Shown: positions 55,727-63,137 of the stretch, one piece after another | Layout of the letters: the number at the start of each line of letters is the position of its first letter | How positions within the stretch are numbered: the first letter of the stretch is position 1 | NCBI GenBank assembly: GCA_020638635.1 | Contig: JACKIE010000014.1 | Span: 1 to 64,000, forward strand | DNA from: Planctomycetota bacterium | GTDB lineage: Bacteria > Planctomycetota > UBA8742 > UBA2392 | Length of the DNA: 64,000 bases | Direction of reading: 5' to 3' | Program-made: the position numbers and the translations under genes | The notes under the pieces: model-generated | Seen by the model: only the letters and a program-made list of their open reading frames with translations | What the model was told of the DNA's origin: nothing | Database searches by the model: none

Positions 55727-55876
55727 AAACAGCAAGCCGGTGATTGTGTTGCCTAATCCCGCAGAATTCGGCTTCCAGCCGATGGCATGCGCATGAAGCG
55801 CATGGAACTAATCACGCGCTGGCCCGCCCGACGTAGCCTATGGCGGAGTCGGGAAGCGCGTGCCACTGCGCTGCTG

Positions 55877-57379
55877 CTACAGGAACTTTGCGAACGCGCC
55901 GTAGCCTTGCTCATGGTGCTTCTTGAAGAATTTCAGGGCGGCTGCTCGGGCGTCCTTGGTCTGCTTGGCCTTGCTGTCCTCGGGGTACAGGGCCAGCGCG
56001 TTGCGGTGGTGCAGGGCCATGGCCAGCATCTGCGGGTTGACCTGCTTGTCCAGCCCCTCCAGCAGCGCCTGCGCGTCTTCGTGGTACTTGCGCGCCTTCT
56101 TGTCGTCGCCCGCCACCCGCGCCAGGTGCGCAGCGCACGCCATGTACGCGAACTCCTGCGCCGGGCGCACCGCGATGCGGCCGCGCTCGGCGTTCACGGC
56201 CGCCTCGAAATCGGCCAGGGCATTCTTGTTCTCGCCGGTCAGGCCGCGGGCGTAGGCGTCCCAGATGCTGTCTTCGGGAATGCCGGTGCGGTCGTCGCCG
56301 CCGTACTTCTTCAGGAAGCTTTTCACGTGTTCGAGGTCGTCCACCAGGGCGGCGAAGCGAACCAGCGCCACGGCCTTGGCGCTGGAATCCTCGCCGATGG
56401 CGGGCGCGTACTCGAGCGGCGTGAGGCCTGACAGCAGCATGCTTTCGACCAGCTTGCCGCTGAAGCCGCGTTTCATCTGGTCCGGCAGCACCGGGTAGGT
56501 GTCGTGCAGGTCGCGCAGGCCCTCGCGCATGTTGCCGAGCTCGATGTTCAGCACGGCGTGCAGGGCCTGCAGCTGCTTGTAACGGCCCCAGTCGGCGCCG
56601 ACATCCTCATACAGCGCCAGCGTGGCGCGGCAGATGCGGCGGGCCTCGCGGCAGCGATCGGCGCGGTGCAGACTGACCACCAGGTTGATGGCGAGCGCGG
56701 CGTGGTCCTTGTCCATGGTGACGTCGCTGGCCGCCAGCGACTTCACGAACACCTTGCGGCTCAATTCCAGCGCTTTCACCTGGTCGCCGAAAATGTGCTC
56801 GTAGAATTCCTGCAGGCCGTCGAACTCGACGTTGAGCTGCGGGTCGTCGCACAGGCGGCTGACCTGCAATGCGGCTTTGCGCACCTCGGTGGCGCGTTGC
56901 ATGTCCATGTCCTGGAGCGCTTTCCTTAGACTGTCCAGCAGCTCGCGGAACACGCTGCGAGTGCGCTTGTTCAGCACGGCGCGCAGGGCCTCGTAGCGTT
57001 CCAGCGCGTCGTTCAGCTCGCGCAGGACTTTCAGGTGGTGTTGACCCGTCAAGGCCCCCAGCTTCATCTTGGCCACCTGGTTCATGGCCTCCACCAGCTC
57101 CAGCAGGTTGCTGGCCATCTCGCTGGTGCCGGCCGAGACGTCGGCCAAAAACGGCGTGCCTTCGCCGGTCATCAGCCAGGCCGGGTTCACGCCCAGGCCG
57201 TTGATCACGGCCGTGCAGAACTCGCCGGGGATCTTGGTGGACTTGAGGTAGCGGTTGACGGTGCTGACCAGGGTTGCGGTCTTGCGCGCGAGGTCGCTTT
57301 GCGAGCGAGTTTTGACGAGGGTGCGGAGGCGTTCGCGGATTTCTTCGTCGAAGGTTTTAGTCACGACCTGCTGGGACAT
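55877..57379 (-). CDS. HTH-TPR regulator (CI-like helix-turn-helix, long helical domain)
   Basis: 500 residues from ATG 57379 with CCGGAGAA upstream. N-terminal helix-turn-helix of the phage CI type (SQSDLARKTATLVSTVNRYL and LGVNPAWLMTGEGTPF), followed by about 400 residues of helical repeats resembling TPRs (NLVVSLHRADRCREARRICR, LHAVLNIELGNMREGLRDLH, AYMACAAHLARVAGDDKKAR). The architecture is like RRNPP or MalT-type regulators, where the repeats bind a peptide or protein. No phage genes are nearby. Divergent from the methyltransferase gene. Targets unknown. Confidence 0.75.
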   Translation of the reverse strand: MSQQVVTKTFDEEIRERLRTLVKTRSQSDLARKTATLVSTVNRYLKSTKIPGEFCTAVINGLGVNPAWLMTGEGTPFLADVSAGTSEMASNLLELVEAMNQVAKMKLGALTGQHHLKVLRELNDALERYEALRAVLNKRTRSVFRELLDSLRKALQDMDMQRATEVRKAALQVSRLCDDPQLNVEFDGLQEFYEHIFGDQVKALELSRKVFVKSLAASDVTMDKDHAALAINLVVSLHRADRCREARRICRATLALYEDVGADWGRYKQLQALHAVLNIELGNMREGLRDLHDTYPVLPDQMKRGFSGKLVESMLLSGLTPLEYAPAIGEDSSAKAVALVRFAALVDDLEHVKSFLKKYGGDDRTGIPEDSIWDAYARGLTGENKNALADFEAAVNAERGRIAVRPAQEFAYMACAAHLARVAGDDKKARKYHEDAQALLEGLDKQVNPQMLAMALHHRNALALYPEDSKAKQTKDARAAALKFFKKHHEQGYGAFAKFL

Positions 57380-57607
57380 GGCGTTCTCCGGCCCATTGCC
57401 AATGCGCAATCAGTAAAGAGGGTTGTGCGAGTACGCAGTATTGCACATGCGCCAACGCCCTGCCAAGCAAGATTTCGCGCTTTGGCATGATTTCCGGCAG
57501 GTGGCCTGACGCGAAGTAGCGAAGGGGGCGGCCGGTGGCCCGTGTCCAGTGGCCTGCAACGACGCCGCCTCGGCACTCTGTCCACTGACCACTGGCGCGG
57601 ACCACCC

Positions 57608-57613
57608 TATACT
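57608..57613 (+). promoter_or_regulatory. -10 box of the methyltransferase gene, leaderless geometry
   Basis: TATACT, six bases, then ATG 57620, with no Shine-Dalgarno. A CAGTGGCC/GGCCGGTGGCC short-repeat hairpin (about 57530-57597) lies just upstream. Confidence 0.55.
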
Positions 57614-57619
57614 CACGGC

Positions 57620-58396
57620 ATGGACCCCAAAGAACGCTTCAGTAGCGCCGCCGACGACTACGCGAAGTATCGGCCGGATTACCCGGACGCGCTGGTTACG
57701 TCCTGCGCTGAGTATGCGGGTTTACGGCCTGGATCGGTGGTAGTGGACATCGGCTGCGGTACAGGAATCAGCACGCGGCGCTTTGCGGCGCACGGCTTTC
57801 GCGTGACCGGCATTGAGCCCAACACGGCCATGCTGGACAAAGCCCTTCGACAGGGCTCAGGGCAGGCCCGGCAGGTCGGACAGGCCGTATATAAGGAAGG
57901 CGACGCCGCACACACCGGCCTGCCGGACGGCTGCGCCGAGCTGATCACCTGCGCGCAGGCCCTGCACTGGTTCGAGCTCGATGACTGTGCGGCGGAGTGG
58001 CGGCGGATTTTGAGTCCGCGGGGGGCGTGCGCGGCTTTTTGGAACTACAGGCGCGACGACGGCTGGCAGGCCGAGTACGAGGCCCTGCTGCTGCGCTGGT
58101 CCAGCGAGTACGGCGACGTGCGCAAAGCCGTGGACGGCGGCCAGGACAACAGCGCCTGGGTGAAGAACTCGCCCCTCTGCATCGACGTGCAGGAGCGCGA
58201 GTTCGAGAACAGCCAGCGCATGGACTGGCCCGCCCTGCTCGGCCGCGCCAACAGCAGCAGCTACGTGATCCACGGCGTGCAGGACCGCCCGGGATTCGAG
58301 GCCGCGCTGAAGGCCCTGTTCAACAGGCACCAGCGCGACGGCCACGTCGAGTTCAAATACCGCACGTACCTGCTGCTGTGGCGCTTCGGCGCTTGA
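57620..58396 (+). CDS. Class I SAM-dependent methyltransferase
   Basis: 258 residues from ATG 57620. Motif I VVVDIGCGTGISTRRFA, Asp/Glu of motif II GIEPN, motif III DGCAELITCAQALHWFE, and the LRPGG-like ILSPRGACAAFWNY fit the Methyltransf_11 family; such proteins are often mislabelled UbiE/MenG-like. The N-terminal ERFSSAADDYAKYRPDYP is also typical. A small palindromic stretch encoding RQGSGQARQVGQ appears inserted between motif II and the next strand. Substrate unknown; cytoplasmic. Confidence 0.9.
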   Translation: MDPKERFSSAADDYAKYRPDYPDALVTSCAEYAGLRPGSVVVDIGCGTGISTRRFAAHGFRVTGIEPNTAMLDKALRQGSGQARQVGQAVYKEGDAAHTGLPDGCAELITCAQALHWFELDDCAAEWRRILSPRGACAAFWNYRRDDGWQAEYEALLLRWSSEYGDVRKAVDGGQDNSAWVKNSPLCIDVQEREFENSQRMDWPALLGRANSSSYVIHGVQDRPGFEAALKALFNRHQRDGHVEFKYRTYLLLWRFGA

Positions 58397-58471
58397 GCTT
58401 TTTTCTGGCGGTTCGGCCCCGCGGCCGCGTATCCTGCGGCCGCGCCCGCCAGTTCAATCCTGAGGTTACCC

Positions 58472-59737
58472 ATGAAATCCGCACGATGGTTGTGTCTCGT
58501 GCTGCTGCTGGCCGTCACGCCGGCCGTGGCCGACGACGCGCCCAAACCCGAAGCCAAGCCCGAAACCAAAAGCACCGGCGACCCCACCCTGGACGCCTGG
58601 GCCGCGCTGAAAACCGCGCGCGCCGAGGCCCAGGCGCTGAAAGACGCCTTCTCCGGCATGTTCCAGAAAATGGAAACCGAAGAGGGCAAGACCGCCGCGC
58701 GCGCCGTGTTCAGCGAGGTCTATCGCCAGGCCGGCACCATGGAATGGAACGCCGGCAACGCCTTCCTGAAGGAGTTCGACGCCAGCGACTGGTCGAAGTG
58801 GGAGGGCAGCGAGCACGCCGACATGCTGCGCGACGGCCTGAACATGTCCGCGCGCGAGGCGATCGAAAGCAACCCCGCCCACGCGGTGAAGGCCTGGGAG
58901 CTGCTGGTGGCGAAATTCCCCGACAGCGGCGAGGCCGCCTACGCTCGCTCCACCTGGCTGCCGATCGCGCTGCCGGCCGCGGGCGATCTGCCCGCCGCGC
59001 TGGAGCGCCTCTCCGAACTGCAGGCCGCGGTGCCCGAGATGGACAAGCCGGGTCTGCGCATGGCGATCGGCGACGTGTTCGCCATGCAGGGCGAGTTCGA
59101 GAAGGCGCAGGCCGAGTACGCGGGCGTGCTGGCCGATATCGAGGCCGCCGGCGAGCTTGAAAAATACGACCGTCGTGCATCCGTGAAGCGCTACGCCGAG
59201 CTGCGGGCGGCGCTGATCGGCAAGCCCGCACCCGAGGTGGACAGCAAGCTGTGGTTCGGCGGCGAACCGAAGAAGCTGAGCGAGCTGAAGGGCACCGTGG
59301 TGGTGCTGGATTACTGGGCCACGTGGTGAGGGCCCTGCCTGGGCTCCATCCCCGGACTGGATGCCCTGCACGAGTCTCGTGCGAACAAGGGGATGACCGT
59401 GATCGGCGTGACGCGCCAGTACGACAAGCGCGGCCTGCTGCCCGACAGCCGCGAAGAACTGCTGAAGCCCAGCCGCAAAGGCGAGCCCTACAAGGGCGAA
59501 GGGCTGGTGGAGTACGTCAAGCACCTGGATGCCTTCCGGCAGCGCTGCGAGGTGAAGTACCCGCTGGTGCTGGGCACGGCGCAGGACATGCAGAACTACC
59601 AGGTGTACGGCATTCCCACGGTGTTCGTGATCGACCAAAAGGGGATCATCAACTTCGTGGCGATCGGCGGCGCCCGCGCCGGCATGCTGGCGGTAGTGGT
59701 GGACCGCCTGCTGGCCAGGAAGGAATCGAAAGATTGA
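58472..59737 (+). CDS. TlpA-like thioredoxin, probable selenoprotein (Sec at UGA 59327-59329)
   Basis: 421 residues if UGA 59327-59329 is read as selenocysteine at position 286. Signal peptide MKSARWLCLVLLLAVTPAVA; residues about 30-245 are a helical TPR-like region (EFEKAQAEYAGVLADI); then a redoxin domain: VVLDYWATW-U-GPCLGSIPGL, VIGVTRQYD, and the cis-Pro loop YGIPTVFVID. The canonical CxxC becomes UxxC. The frame stays open for 136 codons past the UGA and every later thioredoxin landmark is intact, unlike a decayed gene. A possible SECIS hairpin lies at 59341-59366. A GAGGT ribosome site precedes the start. It is probably a periplasmic thiol-disulfide reductase. The alternative is a Cys-to-stop mutation or a sequencing error. 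Confidence 0.8.
59341..59366 (+). promoter_or_regulatory. Candidate bacterial SECIS hairpin
   Basis: GGG-[CTC]-CATCC, loop CCGGACT, GGATG-CCC: an 8-base-pair stem with a 3-base bulge that includes a U. The loop starts 22 bases after the UGA, within the usual 16-37 range for bacterial SECIS, and contains GG. Confidence 0.45.
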
Positions 59738-59822
59738 ACGTGTTGTGGCCGTCCCGGCTGCAAGTGTGGCGGGCGTCGCGCTCGCCACATTGTTTTGCAG
59801 GCGGGATGCCCGCAACACGTTG

Positions 59823-61376
59823 CTACTTCGCGTCGAGGGTGGCTTTCTTGAACAGGTCGTCCCAGGCGGCGAGGGTGCCGCCGGCCTTCAGCTCGGCGCC
59901 GCTGCGCAGCTTGCCGATCTCTTCGTTGCGCGCCTTGGGGTAGCGCACCGCCAGCTTGGTGCTGGAGCCCTTGAGATGCGCCTCGACTGTCTTGCCGTCG
60001 CGCAAATCGTCCGGCACGTCAAAGCCCCAGGTGTTGTCCACCCGCTCGACCACCAGCTCGACCTGCCAGGCTTTGCCGGTGTGGCGCTTGATGATCTCTT
60101 CGCGCTGGCTCGACATCAGCGAGCTTGCGCCCAGCATGCCCATCAGGCCCTCGAAGCTGCCGGCCACCTCGCCGCCTGTTGTCGCGGGCTGCGAGGCTTC
60201 AAAGGGCTTGGGCGATTTGAAAGCGTCACCGGCGGGGGGCGCGTCGAAGGCCGCGAAGCTGCTCTGTCCCGTGTCCCGCTCCTGCGGCTTCGAGTCGAAG
60301 GCGTGGCTGGGATCGTAGTGGCTCAGGGCGCTGGCGCCGCTGACGGCCTCGGGCTCGACCTCCGCGTTGAGGTGCGGGTTGTCGAAGGCGTCGCCCAGGT
60401 GCGGCTCGGCGAAGGCGTCCTCGGTCGGTTGCGCCGGGGCGCGGAAGCGCGCGAAGGGGTCCGGCGTTTCGGGTGTCACCTTGCCGCTCTCGAGCTTTTC
60501 TTCGTACTGGTGCAGCACGCTGGCCATCTCCGACAGTGCCAGCTTGCGTTGCGCCGGGTCTTCCTCGGGGCCGGCCCGGCGTACCTGCGCGGCTTTGTAC
60601 TTCTCAACCTCCGCCAGCCTGTCCTGCAGGATTTCCGCGGCCGCGAGCTGCGCCGCGCGGCGGGCTTCATCCCTGGTGGGCTCGGCGGGCCGCGTGGGCA
60701 CCGGCTGCGGCCTGGCGGGCGGCGGTGCTTGCACGCGCTGGCCGGCGAGTTCCTGGTAGGCGGCGTCGAAGGTCTGCACCAGGTACGACAGGTCGGCGAA
60801 GATGCTCTCTATTTTCGGCAGGTCGCCGGTCATGCCCGTGTGCTCGACCAGCAATTGGCGGTCCTGCACGCGCAGGCCCGGGTGGCGGGTGATGGTGTAC
60901 AGCAGCGCCTTCTTCACGGGCGGCAGGCTCAGCAGGTCGTGTGTGCCGAGCAGGTCGCCGGCCTTGATGATGAAGGCCTGGTCGATGGCCGGGTCGCCGA
61001 TCTGCACGTCCTGGCCGCCGAACACCTTGCCCACCTTGCTGAAGAAGCCCTCCTTGTACAGCACGATGCCCTGGGGCATGGGCGCGTTGGTGGTGGCGTG
61101 GTACTGCGTGTAGGTGCTGCGGTTCTTGCCCGAGCCGCGCACCACGGTGTTCAGCGTGATGTACACCGGCCCCAGCCAGCCCTGGATGGTGGGGCGGTTG
61201 GTGCTGCCCAGCACCTGTAGGCCGTTCTTCTGGGCGAACATCAGCCAGTTCTGGCGGATTTTCTTCTGGTGGTGGGCGCCCCAGGCGATCAGCGCGATCA
61301 CGCCGCCGATGACGAAAACGGCGAAGACCACGCCGAAGGAATCATCCGCCAGGAACAGCGCCAAAGTCCCGCTCAT
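59823..61376 (-). CDS. Membrane-anchored protein of unknown function
   Basis: 517 residues. One N-terminal membrane helix (SFGVVFAVFVIGGVIALIAW), a soluble domain about 40-215 (NGLQVLGSTNRPTIQGWLGP, TITRHPGLRVQDRQLLVEH), a Pro-rich and helical middle (RRAAQLAAAEILQDRLAEVE), a low-complexity Pro/Ala/Asp region and a C-terminal domain (about 440-517; AWQVELVVERVDNTWGFDVP). A CGGAGCAC ribosome-like site precedes ATG 61376. The family is not recognised; the layout suggests a cytoplasmic domain on a single anchor. It is convergent with the selenoprotein gene. Confidence 0.7.
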   Translation of the reverse strand: MSGTLALFLADDSFGVVFAVFVIGGVIALIAWGAHHQKKIRQNWLMFAQKNGLQVLGSTNRPTIQGWLGPVYITLNTVVRGSGKNRSTYTQYHATTNAPMPQGIVLYKEGFFSKVGKVFGGQDVQIGDPAIDQAFIIKAGDLLGTHDLLSLPPVKKALLYTITRHPGLRVQDRQLLVEHTGMTGDLPKIESIFADLSYLVQTFDAAYQELAGQRVQAPPPARPQPVPTRPAEPTRDEARRAAQLAAAEILQDRLAEVEKYKAAQVRRAGPEEDPAQRKLALSEMASVLHQYEEKLESGKVTPETPDPFARFRAPAQPTEDAFAEPHLGDAFDNPHLNAEVEPEAVSGASALSHYDPSHAFDSKPQERDTGQSSFAAFDAPPAGDAFKSPKPFEASQPATTGGEVAGSFEGLMGMLGASSLMSSQREEIIKRHTGKAWQVELVVERVDNTWGFDVPDDLRDGKTVEAHLKGSSTKLAVRYPKARNEEIGKLRSGAELKAGGTLAAWDDLFKKATLDAK

Positions 61377-61448
61377 CAGTGTGCTCCGATTTCCGGCGTC
61401 AGTTTAGCAACTGGCCACGGGCGCGCCGCTCCAACATGAGGCCGGATT

Positions 61449-61530
61449 TGTAGGGGACTGTCCCCGTCCCCGTTGCCGGCCCATTGATAGAAGACGGGGG
61501 CAGATCCTTGCGGGGTCAGTCCCCACCCCA
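61449..61530. repeat. GGGGACTGTCCCC-type repeat reaching into the aat stop
   Basis: GTAGGGGACTGTCCCCGTCC, GAAGACGGGGGCAG and GCGGGGTCAGTCCCCACCCC: the same motifs as the ars-operon copy at 52762. The TGA stop of aat (61516-61518, minus strand) is inside GGGGTCAGTCCCC. Confidence 0.75.
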
Positions 61531-62199
61531 CGGACCGCGCCGCGTGGGCACTTGCAGGGCTATCTCCAGCCGTTGCAGGTATTCGTCGCGGGGGATCAGT
61601 CGGGCGCCGAAGCGCTCAAGGTGCGCGGTGTGTACCTGGGCGTCGATGAAATGAAACTCCCACTCTTTCAGCCTGGCCACCAGGGCCGCGAAGGCGACCT
61701 TGCTGGCGTCGGGCTCAAGGGCGAACATCGATTCGCCGAAGTAGGCCGCGCCCAGGGACACGCCGTACACGCCGCCGACCAGCTTGTCCTCCAGCCAGGC
61801 CTCGGCGCAATGGGCGAAGCCGAGCGAGTGCAGCTCGGTGTAGGCCTTCACCATCGGCTTGCTGATCCAGGTGCCGCGCTGGCCCGGGCGCTTCACCTTG
61901 GCGCAATTGGCGATTACGCCCGCGAAGTCCGTGTCGAAGCGGATTTCGTAACGGCCTTTGCGGATGCTCTGGCGCAGGCTGCGTGACAGCTTCAGCTCGG
62001 AGGGAAACAGCACCATGCGCGGGTCCGGGCTGAACCAGAGCATCGGCCAGCCCCGGTGCGGCCAGGGGAAGATGCCCAGAGCATAGGCCGTAAGCAGACG
62101 CTCGGCCGAAAGGTCGCCGCCCACGGCCAGCAGCCCATCAGGCTCCGCCAAAGCGGGGTCCGGAAACGCAATTTCCTCAGGCAGCTCATACACCGGCAT
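61516..62199 (-). CDS. aat: Leucyl/phenylalanyl-tRNA--protein transferase
   Basis: 227 residues from ATG 62199 (MPVYELPEEIAFPDP); a GTG at 62205 is the alternative. Motifs GLLAVGGDLSAERLLTAYAL, GIFPWP, PMLWFSPDPRMVLFP, GTWISKPMVKAYTELHSLGF with AHCAEAW, and FGESMFA are diagnostic of Aat, which adds Leu or Phe to N-terminal Lys/Arg of proteins, marking them for Clp degradation. TACATT at 62206-62211 (minus strand) ends six bases before the ATG, supporting this start and leaderless transcription. The last residues and stop are encoded within a palindromic repeat. Confidence 0.95.
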   Translation of the reverse strand: MPVYELPEEIAFPDPALAEPDGLLAVGGDLSAERLLTAYALGIFPWPHRGWPMLWFSPDPRMVLFPSELKLSRSLRQSIRKGRYEIRFDTDFAGVIANCAKVKRPGQRGTWISKPMVKAYTELHSLGFAHCAEAWLEDKLVGGVYGVSLGAAYFGESMFALEPDASKVAFAALVARLKEWEFHFIDAQVHTAHLERFGARLIPRDEYLQRLEIALQVPTRRGPWGGD

Positions 62200-62222
62200 C
62201 AGCACAATGTAGCGAAACTGGA

Positions 62223-62243
62223 GCCGGCAACGGAAGTTGCCGG
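62223..62243. repeat. CCGGCAAC/GTTGCCGG hairpin
   Basis: Perfect 8-base stem with a GGAA loop in the 190-base gap upstream of aat. Nothing else in 62206-62393 could be identified. Confidence 0.65.
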
Positions 62244-62393
62244 CGTCTCTCTCTAGTTGCTGCTGGGGCCTTCAGCTCCATCGCCTGATGAACCGTTCAA
62301 ACCTGACCGTGGCGGCGCCTCAGTTTGAAGTCAGTGACACTCCGCGGCCGCCCCTACCGTCGGGATCAACTCAGCCGAAATGGTCCGAAAAGG

Positions 62394-62573
62394 TCAGTTG
62401 CGCCGTTCAACCCGGCGAACTTCGACCCTTACGCCGTCCTCAATGGCTCGCTCGATGATGCGAGCAAGTTGCCCGGCAAAGTAGTGCATCTTTGACCGGC
62501 TAGGCTGCGCCTCGTCGGGTAGGTCACGAAACAGGTAGTACAGCTGATTATAGATTTCGTTGTGGGCACTCAT
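62394..62573 (-). CDS. Small hypothetical protein
   Basis: 59 residues from ATG 62573 with a near-perfect GGAGGT ribosome site seven bases upstream, which makes it credible despite its size. Helical, with a Tyr-rich start (YNQLYYLFRDLPDE) and a charged C-terminus (RVEVRRVERRN). It has no membrane helix. A longer start at 62726 is rejected because it reads through a terminator hairpin. No family recognised. Confidence 0.65.
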   Translation of the reverse strand: MSAHNEIYNQLYYLFRDLPDEAQPSRSKMHYFAGQLARIIERAIEDGVRVEVRRVERRN

Positions 62574-62681
62574 TACCGGACCTCCGATTAGGTCCGGCGT
62601 TGCGCGCTTTCCCGTTGACATCAAGTGGCTAGAAAAAGACACTCTTTGCAGGTACTCGGTTTTCGGCGCGCTACGCCGGGA

Positions 62682-62722
62682 ACCACCAAAAAAAGACCAG
62701 CGTGTTCTCGCACGCTGGTCTT
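62682..62722 (-). terminator. Rho-independent terminator (minus strand)
   Basis: 12-base stem AAGACCAGCGTG / CACGCTGGTCTT; read on the minus strand it is followed by TTTTTTT. It ends a minus-strand transcript coming from the right. Between it and the next terminator at 62870 no gene is visible. Confidence 0.85.
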
Positions 62723-62869
62723 GCATTTTCCGGCTTTTCGGTGCGGACGCAAATTAAAAAAGTCACTTTCTGACACACCCCCGACCTAGTACGTCACCTA
62801 GGTCTTCCAGCGTCGCGGTCATCGACGACGGACCCACCGCCCTTGCAGGCGGCTTGCCGAGCGTATTGT

Positions 62870-62908
62870 GGTTTCAAAAAAACAAAATCCCCGGTATCGC
62901 CGGGGATT
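62870..62908 (-). terminator. Rho-independent terminator after the small coupled gene
   Basis: AATCCCCGG / CCGGGGATT with a 5-base loop; on the minus strand it is followed by TTGTTTTTTTG. It lies 28 bases after the stop of the small gene at 62937. Confidence 0.9.
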
Positions 62909-62936
62909 GGATTTGAACTTTTGCTCTGCGCCAAAA

Positions 62937-63137
62937 CTAGCGCGTTCGTGCGCTAGTAATGGCTCGTGCGCCGCGTCGAGAATTAAGCGGATGGTCTAGT
63001 CGATACTTTGACTCCTGCACAACCCCCAGTGCCGCCAGTTTCGCCCGAATGGCGGCGACTTCGTTGGCCTTCTGCAAGTTAACTTTGGGGTTACCCGCAG
63101 CGATTTTTTTTGTGTCTAGTTCCTTTGTGTTGGTCAT
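62937..63137 (-). CDS. Small hypothetical protein coupled to the SppA-like protease
   Basis: 66 residues. Its ATG overlaps the TGA of the protease gene (ATGA, 63134-63137), a sign of translational coupling. It is basic and helical (KVNLQKANEVAAIRAKLAAL) with an Arg-rich tail. Low GC compared with the rest of the window. It could be an adaptor or inhibitor of the protease, but this is inference from position only. A terminator follows directly. Confidence 0.6.
   Translation of the reverse strand: MTNTKELDTKKIAAGNPKVNLQKANEVAAIRAKLAALGVVQESKYRLDHPLNSRRGARAITSARTR

Noticed and set aside
55481..55756. Small open frames on both strands in the 55.5-kb element
   Set aside because: They are products of the inverted repeat; no ribosome sites and no protein-like conservation.
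55877..57379. Phage repressor marking a prophage
   Set aside because: The HTH is CI-like but is fused to a long TPR-like domain, and no phage structural, integrase or lysis genes are nearby.
59327..59329. Treating the TGA as a genuine stop with a separate small gene starting at 59393
   Set aside because: The two pieces are in the same frame and together make one complete thioredoxin domain; the stop falls on the catalytic Cys position and the downstream piece has no ribosome site.
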